Assembly: GCF_046484155.1 (NCBI RefSeq)
Contig: NZ_JAWOBT010000078.1
Coordinates: 1-11,417, forward strand
Direction: 5' to 3'
Length of the DNA stretch: 11,417 nucleotides
Origin: Alkalibacterium sp046484155
GTDB lineage: Bacteria > Bacillota > Bacilli > Lactobacillales > Carnobacteriaceae_A
Below are positions 1 through 6,075 of this stretch, one piece after another. Every line of letters begins with the position of its first letter. Position 1 is the stretch's first letter. A program made the position numbers and the translations under genes. Under the pieces are notes generated by a model. It ran no database searches. It was not told the origin of the DNA and saw only the letters and a list, made by a program, of their open reading frames with translations.

Positions 1-131
1 GGAGTTATGCTTTCGATAGTCGTTACAGGTTCCCTACATTATAGGGCTTCCCTCGGTATTGTCTTCCATAAGAAGAGATCCACCGATAAAAAGGAGTGTT
101 TTTTTACGTTGGAGGCATTCGCCGATTGTTA
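1..131 (-). ncRNA. 5' part of a putative group I self-splicing intron inside nrdJ (continues past the window edge)
   Basis: The nrdJ frame stops exactly at the proposed splice site; the intron begins with TAA, as in phage introns such as T4 td. The exon end CGUUGGUGGU (132-141) can pair with GCCUCCAACG (107-116) over nine of ten positions. The last exon U faces a G, the hallmark U-G pair of P1; the loop is 15 nt. Downstream on the minus strand lie a UCGGU/ACCGA stem (82-86 with 53-57), the stretch AGACAAUACCG (54-64) resembling the td core, a CCCUA/UAGGG hairpin (42-46 with 32-36), and GUAACGACUAUC (15-26), which resembles the P7 'R' segment of T4 nrdB/td introns. The matching P7 3' strand, any homing endonuclease gene and the 3' splice site would lie outside the window. 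The motif comparison is from memory; the pairing is visible here. Confidence 0.72.
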
Positions 132-1040
132 ACCACCAACGACAACGTTTGCGCCGATCAAGTTTCCGATATCTAAAATGTGTACCGGACGGACTTTACC
201 GTAGCCTTTGTCGTCAATCTCGATTGGATCCAGATGCGGATCGATATCATTTTTGAGCACTTTATTGATGCCTTCGAACATTTCCTGCAGTGGGGCAGGT
301 CCGGAGGCCGTACCGCCAAAGGTCTTCAAGCGTTCGCCTTCAGGACGGACACTGTTGTAACTGATTTTAATGGTATGGATATCTTCGTTTTCTTTTTTCG
401 TAAGTAAATCCAGGTATTGAGTGAGGGATTCGACCCAGCCTTCTTTTGAGTCACCGACGTAAATTTTAGCAAAACCATTTTCCATTTTGACCGTTTGCGT
501 ATGTTCTAAGCGCTGCTCCATCATTACTGGGCGGTACTGAGAGTGCAAGAGGGTCGTGTTCGTACGGATAGGGTCCATCTTTTCAGCCATTTTCTTGCGT
601 GACTTGAAGCCGACACCTGTTCCGACAAGCAGGAGATAGAAGAGTTCACCTAAATCTTCCCATGTTTCAATAGATAGGAAAGAACAGTTGAAATTACCTA
701 AAGCAAAGTTCTTGTTCACTTTTTCGTTGGCATTACCCAACCAGAGGGTTCTTCCTGAAGGAAACTGTTTTGTATTATAAATAGATTCAAACAGTTCTTT
801 CGCTTCTTCGCGCATCTCTTTCAAGTGAATCGAATAACCGATTTTTTTCAAATGTTTGTATTCCAAGGCCATATTGTATTCAATGGCACGCTTAACTGTT
901 TCATGCCAATATTCTCTGCGGCTTTTGTCTTCGAGCCAACGGGAATAGGTGCGGCTATAAACAAATTCTCCCAGTTCATTAAGCGGATTGGGACGCTGTG
1001 CTACGTAATCTTCTACGTAGGAAGTAGGTAAAAATTCCAT
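132..1040 (-). CDS. nrdJ: Class II (adenosylcobalamin-dependent) ribonucleotide reductase, N-terminal exon; interrupted
   Basis: Reduces ribonucleotides to deoxyribonucleotides using B12; a monomeric cytosolic enzyme of the Lactobacillus leichmannii RTPR type, about 740 residues when complete. The 303 codons here carry the N-terminal region with FVYSRTYSRW (26-35), the first reactive cysteine in NCSF (C119, the same number as in L. leichmannii as I recall), the LVGTGVGF loop (138-145), FGGTASGPAP (241-250), and NLIGANVVVGG (293-303). Family members normally continue after this glycine pair with an Arg-Arg motif and the cysteines and radical site of the C-terminal half. Here a TAA follows at once (129-131), and the sequence beyond looks like a group I intron, so this is best read as a 5' exon. 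The ATG at 1040 has an AGAGGA site 10 bases upstream. Alternative reading: a truncated pseudogene. The family assignment is firm; the gene state depends on sequence outside the window. Confidence 0.88.
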
Positions 1041-1070
1041 GTGTGTAACTTCCTCTCAATTATTCTTTTT

Positions 1071-1086
1071 ACACTATATATGGTAT
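1071..1086 (-). promoter_or_regulatory. NrdR box 1 upstream of nrdJ
   Basis: The plus-strand sequence ACACTATATATGGTAT closely follows the 16-bp palindromic NrdR-box pattern (ACAC-A/T-ATATAT-GTGT type). It lies 30 bp upstream of the nrdJ start and 32 bp, start to start, from a second box. NrdR is the zinc/ATP-cone repressor that shuts off ribonucleotide reductase genes when dATP is plentiful. Binding is inferred from the motif and its position. Confidence 0.8.
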
Positions 1087-1102
1087 CAAAATATGGTGTC
1101 GT

Positions 1103-1118
1103 ACACAATATATATGTA
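1103..1118 (-). promoter_or_regulatory. NrdR box 2 upstream of nrdJ
   Basis: ACACAATATATATGTA is the second NrdR-box-like element, starting 32 bp (three helical turns) from the first. Such in-phase pairs are the usual NrdR operator layout. The AT-rich stretch here and just upstream (to about 1140) probably also holds the nrdJ promoter, but I see no clean -35/-10 pair. Confidence 0.77.
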
Positions 1119-1173
1119 TTTATTAAATTTATGTAACAATTGATGTTCTCTATTGACATGGCTCAACGGCAAC

Positions 1174-1213
1174 AAAAAAAGCCCTTATTCTAAAAAAATA
1201 GAACAAGAACTTT
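1174..1213 (-). terminator. Rho-independent terminator of the aldo/keto reductase gene
   Basis: Read on the minus strand, the arms AAAGUUCUUGUUCUA and UAGAAUAAGGGCUUU (1199-1213 and 1178-1192) form a 15-position stem with two G-U pairs and one mismatch, closed by a U-rich loop. A run of seven U follows, three of them at the end of the 3' arm. It lies about 20 bases after the stop codon. Confidence 0.85.
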
Positions 1214-1232
1214 CTTCAATAATTAGTAAATT

Positions 1233-2216
1233 TTAATAAGGACCGCGAATATGATCGTGGACATTTTCCCAATAAAAGTCATTGATGCGTTTTAGTTCTT
1301 CCTGACTGAATTCTTTGACATCGAGCGATTTCAAGTTGTCGATGACTTGTTTTTCATTCTTGAATCCGGGAATGACACTTGTGACTGCTTCCTGTTGCAT
1401 GACCCATTTAAGGGCGGCGCGCACGAGACTGTCACGATCCGCTGCCATCCAGGCCACTTGTTCACTTAATTCGACACCTTTTTCAAAAGGCAGACCGCCG
1501 AATGTTTCCCCAACATTGAACGCCTGACCGTCTTTGTTGAAGTTGCGATGATCGTCTTCCTCGAATTTGTGATCCTTGGAGAATTTACCCGTAAGTAAGC
1601 CACTGGCCAGAGGGACACGAGCTATGATGCCTACATTTTTTTCCAGGGCTTTTGGAAACAGTTCTTTCAGCGGTTTCTGTCTCAGTACATTGAAAATGAC
1701 TTGGAGGGCGCTTGCATCAGTATTGTCCAGGACGTATAAGCCTTCTTCGTCCGTCTCAACACTCACGCCATAACTTCTGATTTTACCCTCTTTTTTAAGT
1801 TTATCCAAGATAGGAAAAACATCTGTTTCTTTAAGCATTTTTAATGGGGCACAGTGAATCTGGTAAAGGTCGATCGTTTCACGGTTCAAGCGGCGCAGAC
1901 TGTTTTCCAGATATGTGCGGATCTGTTCTTCCGAGTAATTTTTCGGATCGTCGATATCGCCCATGCGCGTGAATTTCGTCGCGATATGAATGGAATCTTC
2001 TTTACCTTTCGTTGCTTTCGCCAGCAGTTCTTCGCTGTGACCGCCACCGTAAACGTCAGCTGTGTCAAAAAAGTTGACGCCCGCTTCCATTGCATGATGT
2101 AATCCTTTTAATGCCTCTGCATCATCATGTTGACCCCAGCTGCCACCGATCGCCCAGGTACCGAAGCCGAGCTCACTGATTTCAAGACCTGTATCGCCTA
2201 ACTTGTTATACTTCAT
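1233..2216 (-). CDS. Aldo/keto reductase, NAD(P)H-dependent
   Basis: A 327-residue cytosolic oxidoreductase with the (beta/alpha)8 barrel of the aldo/keto reductase superfamily; these enzymes interconvert aldehydes or ketones and alcohols with NAD(P)H. All four catalytic residues are visible: D51 and Y56 in FDTADVYG, K81 in IATKFTR, and H121 in YQIHCAP. The N-terminus (LGDTGLEISELGFGTWAIGG) and the SVIPGFKNEKQVIDNL segment near the C-terminus (cofactor phosphate region) are typical of the IolS/YhdN-like Bacilli subgroup. The natural substrate cannot be inferred. The ATG at 2216 is preceded by AAGGGAG about 9 bases upstream. The gene is monocistronic, with its own promoter (2248-2276) and terminator (1174-1213), and is transcribed divergently from the uvrC unit. 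Length is normal and nothing is missing. Confidence 0.92.
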   Translation of the reverse strand: MKYNKLGDTGLEISELGFGTWAIGGSWGQHDDAEALKGLHHAMEAGVNFFDTADVYGGGHSEELLAKATKGKEDSIHIATKFTRMGDIDDPKNYSEEQIRTYLENSLRRLNRETIDLYQIHCAPLKMLKETDVFPILDKLKKEGKIRSYGVSVETDEEGLYVLDNTDASALQVIFNVLRQKPLKELFPKALEKNVGIIARVPLASGLLTGKFSKDHKFEEDDHRNFNKDGQAFNVGETFGGLPFEKGVELSEQVAWMAADRDSLVRAALKWVMQQEAVTSVIPGFKNEKQVIDNLKSLDVKEFSQEELKRINDFYWENVHDHIRGPY

Positions 2217-2247
2217 CTAATCTACTCCCTTTGGTTGATCTGTTTGT

Positions 2248-2276
2248 AGTATACCATATAAAAAGTAAGCGGTTAA
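2248..2276 (-). promoter_or_regulatory. Sigma-A promoter of the aldo/keto reductase gene
   Basis: On the minus strand, TTAACC (-35, 2271-2276), a 17-bp spacer, then TATACT (-10, 2248-2253) preceded by TGG, an extended -10. The predicted transcription start is about 25 bases before the start codon. Confidence 0.72.
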
Positions 2277-2336
2277 CTTTTTCGTCGAAATTTTGATTGA
2301 AGCAAAACGTCATGGAGAAACCGGATATATGAAAGG

Positions 2337-2365
2337 CTGACAAATGTTCCCATTTTTGGTAAAAT
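2337..2365 (+). promoter_or_regulatory. Sigma-A promoter of the hypothetical-uvrC-GNAT unit
   Basis: CTGACA (2337-2342), a 17-bp spacer and TAAAAT (2360-2365) with an extended TGG. The -10 overlaps an in-frame upstream ATG at 2364, so that ATG cannot be translated from this transcript. This supports the downstream start at 2406. Confidence 0.75.
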
Positions 2366-2392
2366 GGCTAAGAATAAAAGGATAAAGGGAAT

Positions 2393-2397
2393 GGAGG
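2393..2397 (+). promoter_or_regulatory. Ribosome binding site that fixes the start at 2406
   Basis: GGAGG sits 8 bases before ATG 2406. The longer in-frame start at 2364 has no such site and lies inside the promoter -10. Confidence 0.8.
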
Positions 2398-2405
2398 AAT
2401 CGAAC

Positions 2406-2663
2406 ATGGAAGAGTTAATGATAGAATTTTATAAAGAGAAAGACGAACAGGCATTTTTAGATGTCTGGCAGGAAAAATACGGCCAGTTAACTGATGATGA
2501 AATCGATGAACTCTATGCTGACATTGCGGATGCAATCGACGCTGCGATAAAAAAGGGTGAACATGAATTAGGTCAGCCATATGAGTATAAAGATGTACTG
2601 ATAGGTAAATCTGATTTTAACGCCTATTATTCCCTGTATATTTTTGAAGCGATAAAAGACTGA
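2406..2663 (+). CDS. Small acidic hypothetical protein (85 aa), first gene of the uvrC unit
   Basis: I do not recognise this family. The 85-residue product is strongly acidic (for example LTDDEIDELYADIADAIDAA), with no cysteine, no signal peptide and no membrane segment, so it is probably a soluble, mostly helical cytosolic protein. It begins MEELMIEFYKEKDEQAFLDV and ends with the tyrosine-rich NAYYSLYIFEAIKD. The start at 2406 is chosen because GGAGG lies 8 bases upstream and because a longer in-frame ATG (2364) falls inside the promoter. It precedes uvrC by 41 bases with no terminator between, so the two are probably co-transcribed. A link to DNA repair would be guilt by association only. 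Coding character is supported by the promoter, the ribosome binding site and the codon-like composition. Confidence 0.75.
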   Translation: MEELMIEFYKEKDEQAFLDVWQEKYGQLTDDEIDELYADIADAIDAAIKKGEHELGQPYEYKDVLIGKSDFNAYYSLYIFEAIKD

Positions 2664-2704
2664 GTTTGAGGTGACAAAAGAGTGATCGAGAGGGAGGTGT
2701 TTTT

Positions 2705-4477
2705 TTGTCGAATGAACTGATTGAAAACAAATTGAAGCTGCTTCCGGATCTGCCCGGTTGTTATATCATGAGAAATAAAGATGCTGAAATCATCTATATA
2801 GGCAAGGCAAAGAGTTTGAAAAATCGGGTACGCTCATATTTTCGCAGCGAGCATGAAGGGAAAACGAAGCGTCTGGTCGAAGATATCGTTGATTTCGAAA
2901 CGATAGTGACGGGTTCAGACAAAGAAGCCCTCCTTTTAGAAGTCACCTTGATTCAAAAACATCAACCCAAATATAATATACGGTTGAAACATGGGACTAG
3001 TTATCCGTATCTGAAAATAACGAACGAACGTGATCCGCAGCTGGTCATCACGTCAGACGTTGAAAGAGATGGTGCACATTATTTTGGCCCTTATCCTGAT
3101 GTATGGGCGGCTTCAGAGACAAAACAGCTCATTCAAAAAATATACCCGTTGCGTAAGTGCAATGGGTTTCAAAAACGCGCCTGCTTGTATTATCATATCG
3201 GACAGTGTATCGGTCCGTGTGACCATGAGGTTCCGGTAGAAGAGTACGAAGCCCAGATCAAGCGGATCAAATCCTTTTTAAACGGAAATGTTTCCGATAT
3301 CAAACGGGACTTGAAACAGAAAATGCAGGAAGCGGCGGAAGAAATGAATTATGAGCGTGCAGCTGAATTCCGCGATCAGATGTCTTATATTGAACGGACG
3401 GTAGAGAAGCAATCGATCGTTTCGAATAATTACACACCCAGAGATTTCTTCAACTATTATATGGATAAAGGCTGGATCTCGATTCAAGTCTTCATTGTTC
3501 GTCAAGCGACCCTGATCAAACGCGAAGCCACGATGTTTCCGATCTTTGATACCCCTGAAGAAGAATTGATGAGTTTTATTCTTCAGTATTATGCGGATAT
3601 AAATAATCAGAAACCAGTAGAAGTGTATGTTCCGGAAACGGTGGATACAACTCTTCTTGAAGAAACGCTGGGAACGAAAGTGTCCGTTCCACAACGCGGG
3701 CGTAAAAAAGAGCTGCTTGACCTAACAGGGAAAAACAGTGAAATTGCCTTGAAACAAAAATTCCGGTTGTTGGAAATGAAAGAAGAAAAAACGACGGGTG
3801 CGATAGAAGAACTGTCGCAAGTGCTGGGGCTGCCTTACATCGAGCGAATCGAAGCCTTTGACCATTCGAACATTCAGGGGACAAATCCTGTATCCGCGAT
3901 GGTTTCATTTAAAGACGGTGTGGCAGATAAAAACAACTACCGTAAATACAAGATAAGAACCGTGGTGGGCAGCAATGAATATGCGACGACTCAGGAAGTC
4001 ATCAGACGGCGCTACTCACGGCTGCTGAAAGAGAAAAAACCTTTGCCTGATCTGATCCTTATGGATGGCGGGAAAGTGCAGGTCAATGCGGCGGTCGATG
4101 TGTTGCAGAATGAATTCGGACTGGATATTCCCGTTGCCGGGATGGTCAAAGACAAAAAACACCGGACCGCCGGGTTGATTTTCGGGAATGATCTGGAACC
4201 GGTCGTTTTGAATCCTAGGAGCCGGGCATTTAACCTGGTGCAGCGTATCCAGGAGGAAGTTCACCGGTTTGCCATCACTTTTCACCGGAATGTGCGTGGA
4301 AAAAACAGTATTACGAGTCAGCTGGATAATATTGAAGGCGTCGGACCGAAAACCCGGACAAAAGTCTTGCGTCACTTTAAATCGATGAAGCGGCTTAAAG
4401 AAGCAGAAATAGAAGAACTGACAGATCTGGGTATACCGGTTAAAGTCGCTGAGCGGATCAAAGAGACAGTTAAGTAA
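2705..4477 (+). CDS. uvrC: UvrABC excinuclease subunit C
   Basis: Makes both incisions around bulky DNA lesions in nucleotide excision repair, after UvrA/UvrB load on damaged DNA. The 590 residues show the full domain order. The GIY-YIG nuclease for the 3' cut is at about 15-95 (GCY 18-20, YIGKAK 31-36). A cysteine cluster lies at 152-172. A UVR segment that contacts UvrB is at about 200-232 (ERAAEFRDQM). The RNase H-like nuclease for the 5' cut is at about 380-535, with D386 (FDHSN), D454 (MDGGK) and H527 (FHRN). Tandem helix-hairpin-helix DNA binding is at about 540-588 (IEGVGPKTRTKVL). The start is TTG at 2705 with GGGAGGTG 5 bases upstream; it aligns with other UvrC N-termini. It lies 41 bases after the small hypothetical gene and 24 bases before the GNAT gene, probably in one transcript. 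Confidence 0.98.
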   Translation: MSNELIENKLKLLPDLPGCYIMRNKDAEIIYIGKAKSLKNRVRSYFRSEHEGKTKRLVEDIVDFETIVTGSDKEALLLEVTLIQKHQPKYNIRLKHGTSYPYLKITNERDPQLVITSDVERDGAHYFGPYPDVWAASETKQLIQKIYPLRKCNGFQKRACLYYHIGQCIGPCDHEVPVEEYEAQIKRIKSFLNGNVSDIKRDLKQKMQEAAEEMNYERAAEFRDQMSYIERTVEKQSIVSNNYTPRDFFNYYMDKGWISIQVFIVRQATLIKREATMFPIFDTPEEELMSFILQYYADINNQKPVEVYVPETVDTTLLEETLGTKVSVPQRGRKKELLDLTGKNSEIALKQKFRLLEMKEEKTTGAIEELSQVLGLPYIERIEAFDHSNIQGTNPVSAMVSFKDGVADKNNYRKYKIRTVVGSNEYATTQEVIRRRYSRLLKEKKPLPDLILMDGGKVQVNAAVDVLQNEFGLDIPVAGMVKDKKHRTAGLIFGNDLEPVVLNPRSRAFNLVQRIQEEVHRFAITFHRNVRGKNSITSQLDNIEGVGPKTRTKVLRHFKSMKRLKEAEIEELTDLGIPVKVAERIKETVK

Positions 4478-4486
4478 ACAGTCTCT
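4462..4486 (+). repeat. Short inverted repeat across the uvrC stop codon
   Basis: AGAGAC (4462-4467) and GTCTCT (4481-4486) pair perfectly, extended inward by GTT/AAC after one mismatch. It encloses the uvrC stop and ends just before the ribosome binding site of the next gene. No U-run follows, so it is not a standard terminator. It could modulate translation of the GNAT gene or be chance. Confidence 0.4.
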
Positions 4487-4501
4487 CCAAGGAGAATAAA
4501 C

Positions 4502-5062
4502 ATGGTCAGAGATGCACAAAAAAAAGATGCGGAAGAAATCATTGAATTGTTCAAGATAATATTGACTGATATGGAACTTCCCATTATGAAAAAAGTGACC
4601 TGGGAAGAGTTGAAACCTGCATTAGTCGAAGCGGTCAAACGCGACAATTACCGACAGAGCTTCAGAAACGCTATCGTAAAAGAAGTGGATGGAAGCGTAG
4701 CGGGTTTTTGTTTTGGCTATATAGGTGGTTTGAGCGATGACGTTTATGAGCCGATCGAAACGATTTTAAAAGAGTTTGAGCTTCCGTTATTTGAGACCTT
4801 CACAGATTCCGAAACAGTCGAAGGTGAATGGTATCTGGATTCACTCGTAACAAGTCCCAAGTACAGAGGCCAAGGAATCGGGAAAGAGCTGATGGAAGGG
4901 TGCTACGATAAAGCACGTGCTGCCGGGATGACAGTTGTCGGTCTGAATGTCGACCACGACAATCCACGTGCCAAGCAGCTTTACGAGCGTCAAGGGTTCA
5001 AAAAGACGGGAGAAATCGTTTTAGCCGGTCACCGTTACGACCACATGCAGAAACAAATCTAA
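4502..5062 (+). CDS. GNAT family N-acetyltransferase
   Basis: A 186-residue acetyltransferase of the GNAT superfamily, transferring acetyl from acetyl-CoA to an amine that cannot be identified here. The acetyl-CoA pyrophosphate-binding motif A is clear: WYLDSLVTSPKYRGQGIGKE, with RGQGIG at 122-127. It is followed by the beta-5 strand VVGLNVDHDNPRAKQLYERQGF (two segments of the usual LxVxxxNxxAxxlYek.GF pattern). The N-terminal VRDAQKKDAEEIIELFK is the usual start of the fold. A central segment of about 35 residues (74-108) between the core strands is longer than in minimal GNATs. AAGGAG precedes the ATG by about 7 bases. It follows uvrC by 24 bases and is the last gene of that unit, ending just before a strong terminator. 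Confidence 0.9.
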   Translation: MVRDAQKKDAEEIIELFKIILTDMELPIMKKVTWEELKPALVEAVKRDNYRQSFRNAIVKEVDGSVAGFCFGYIGGLSDDVYEPIETILKEFELPLFETFTDSETVEGEWYLDSLVTSPKYRGQGIGKELMEGCYDKARAAGMTVVGLNVDHDNPRAKQLYERQGFKKTGEIVLAGHRYDHMQKQI

Positions 5063-5067
5063 AATAA

Positions 5068-5125
5068 AAAGCCTGATGACTTTGCTGGAAGATCTTGAAA
5101 ATCTTCTAGTCAGTCATCAGGCTTT
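5068..5125. terminator. Bidirectional terminator between the GNAT and LURP-one genes
   Basis: A perfect 14-bp inverted repeat, AAAGCCTGATGACT (5068-5081) and AGTCATCAGGCTTT (5112-5125), encloses a second stem GAAGAT/ATCTTC (5088-5093 and 5101-5106). On the minus strand the hairpin is followed by TTTTTATTTT. On the plus strand it ends in TTT followed by an AT-rich run. It lies between convergent genes and overlaps neither. Confidence 0.93.
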
Positions 5126-5130
5126 ATTAA

Positions 5131-5715
5131 TTATTTGATTTTTACTTTTTTCCAGATCGTTTGCTTTATTTTCATCCATATTGCATGTATGAAGCTTAAA
5201 CTGTATTTTTCCTGCTGGTATTTCTTCAAGACAGACGATTTGCTAACAGCATAATGATCGAGAAGCACGGCTATCGCCAGAGCGACGGGGATGTCCTGTT
5301 CCTTAATGAAATCGACGCAATAAAATTCACCCATGTAGGTAACGCTTTTATCGATCGTTCCAATTTTCTTTCCAAAACGACTCACTGTGAATTGCTGTTT
5401 GTCATAATTACCGGTGATTATCCAATTCAAGCGGGTGATGGTGAAAAATGGATTTTTGATCCCTCTGAGTCCCGGTCTTTTTTTCAAGGAGCCGATTTTG
5501 TTGCCGTCTTTAAATAAGCGGAATTTAGGAAATAGCGAGAGGATGACCTGTTTGACATCTATCAGACGCTCGCCATCCAAAGAGAAGACAGAAAGTTTGT
5601 CGCCGACGCGTCCCCATTTACCGACGATCAAATAAACCTCTTGTCCGGTAGTATCTGTTACAATTAGTCGATCTTGTTTTGACATATGTTCTGGTTTAAT
5701 AAATAAACGAACCAT
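5131..5715 (-). CDS. LURP-one-related / YxjI-like tubby-fold protein
   Basis: A 194-residue protein matching the LURP-one-related (YxjI, formerly DUF567) family, a tubby-like beta barrel with a central hydrophobic helix. Its bacterial function is unknown. Typical features are the repeated beta-strand pattern VYLIVGKWGRVGDKLSVFS (27-45), VILSLFPKFRLFKDGNKIG (57-75) and the second half WIITGNYDKQQFTVSRFGKK (98-117). The closing helix IPVALAIAVLLDHY (142-155) follows. After the usual domain end there is an extra, very basic tail (about 160-194, ending WKKVKIK) with tryptophans, which might bind membrane or nucleic acid; this is inference. ATG 5715 follows GAGGTG by 7 bases; another ATG 5 bases upstream is out of frame. 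It has its own promoter (5759-5764) and shares the 5068-5125 terminator. No operon partner. Confidence 0.8.
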   Translation of the reverse strand: MVRLFIKPEHMSKQDRLIVTDTTGQEVYLIVGKWGRVGDKLSVFSLDGERLIDVKQVILSLFPKFRLFKDGNKIGSLKKRPGLRGIKNPFFTITRLNWIITGNYDKQQFTVSRFGKKIGTIDKSVTYMGEFYCVDFIKEQDIPVALAIAVLLDHYAVSKSSVLKKYQQEKYSLSFIHAIWMKIKQTIWKKVKIK

Positions 5716-5758
5716 TTCATTTCACCTCTAGTCCGTAACTTTGGGTCTGGTTTTTTTT

Positions 5759-5764
5759 ATTATA
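5759..5764 (-). promoter_or_regulatory. Extended -10 promoter of the LURP-one-like gene
   Basis: The minus strand reads TGTTATAAT, a perfect extended -10. The region 17 bp upstream is only a T/C-rich TTCTTT, so the promoter probably depends on the extended -10. Confidence 0.65.
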
Positions 5765-5803
5765 ACACTAGTCTCTCTAAAAAAGAAGAAGAGAGTCCAA
5801 CAC

Positions 5804-5839
5804 AAAAAGAGTGCAGCGACTAAAATGGCTGCACTCTTT
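5804..5839 (-). terminator. Terminator of the YvrJ-like gene
   Basis: Perfect 12-bp stem AAAGAGTGCAGC (5806-5817) with GCTGCACTCTTT (5828-5839) and a 10-base loop. On the minus strand it ends in a run of five T. It starts 8 bases after the stop codon of the 55-residue gene, supporting that gene as real. Confidence 0.92.
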
Positions 5840-5847
5840 GATCGCTA

Positions 5848-6015
5848 TTATTTGACACTGTGAGACATGACTGTTGTCAATTCTTTCAAGGCAACGACGA
5901 TCGCATCAATTTTGTTTTCCATCCGGTGCAGCAAGAATAATGAAATGAAGATGGGAAAACCAACGTTCGCTATCATATCCAGTGCCGTAGTGAAAAGGGT
6001 CAATTGAGTGTCCAT
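5848..6015 (-). CDS. Small YvrJ-like membrane protein (55 aa)
   Basis: The predicted 55-residue product starts MDTQLTLFTTALDMIANVGF. It has one hydrophobic segment at about 13-30 (MIANVGFPIFISLFLLHR), followed by an amphipathic helix, RMENKIDAIVVALKELT. The N-V-G-F-P plus membrane segment plus charged helix pattern matches the YvrJ family of small Bacilli membrane proteins, whose function is unknown; some resemble phage holin-like peptides. An excellent AGGAGG site (5'-to-3' on minus, 6023-6028) precedes the ATG, and a perfect terminator follows the stop. It lies 60 bases downstream of pdxK in the same direction with no clear terminator between, so it may be read from pdxK or from a weak promoter of its own. 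Confidence 0.82.
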   Translation of the reverse strand: MDTQLTLFTTALDMIANVGFPIFISLFLLHRMENKIDAIVVALKELTTVMSHSVK

Positions 6016-6075
6016 AGTCTACCTCCTCTCTATCTATAATAACGAGCGAAGGAGACTAACTGTTACCTATAAAAA

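Noticed and set aside
28..130. A shifted minus-strand frame stays open after the nrdJ stop and reads about 30 residues ending SPIM before a TAG, which could suggest a simple frameshift in nrdJ.
   Set aside because: The shifted translation shows no resemblance to the expected R-R continuation of ribonucleotide reductase, and the same bases form a P1-like pairing, which fits an intron better.
1..131. Intein insertion into NrdJ.
   Set aside because: Inteins keep the frame open and begin with Cys, Ser or Ala after the junction; here a TAA stop follows immediately.
1041..1232. Cobalamin riboswitch upstream of the B12-dependent nrdJ.
   Set aside because: The nrdJ leader is short and AT-rich and has none of the conserved B12-box sequence; the paired NrdR boxes explain the region better.
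2364..2405. Upstream ATG extending the small hypothetical protein by 14 residues.
   Set aside because: The ATG overlaps the -10 hexamer of the promoter and has no Shine-Dalgarno site; ATG 2406 has GGAGG at good spacing.
3278..4519. Long open frames on the minus strand opposite uvrC (for example 3278-3694 and 4016-4519).
   Set aside because: They lie wholly or almost wholly antisense to a complete, motif-rich uvrC, have no ribosome binding site and show no recognisable domain; they are codon shadows.
6030..6075. Imperfect hairpin between pdxK and the YvrJ-like gene.
   Set aside because: The stem needs G-U pairs and a bulge and lacks a following U-run, so I do not call a terminator.
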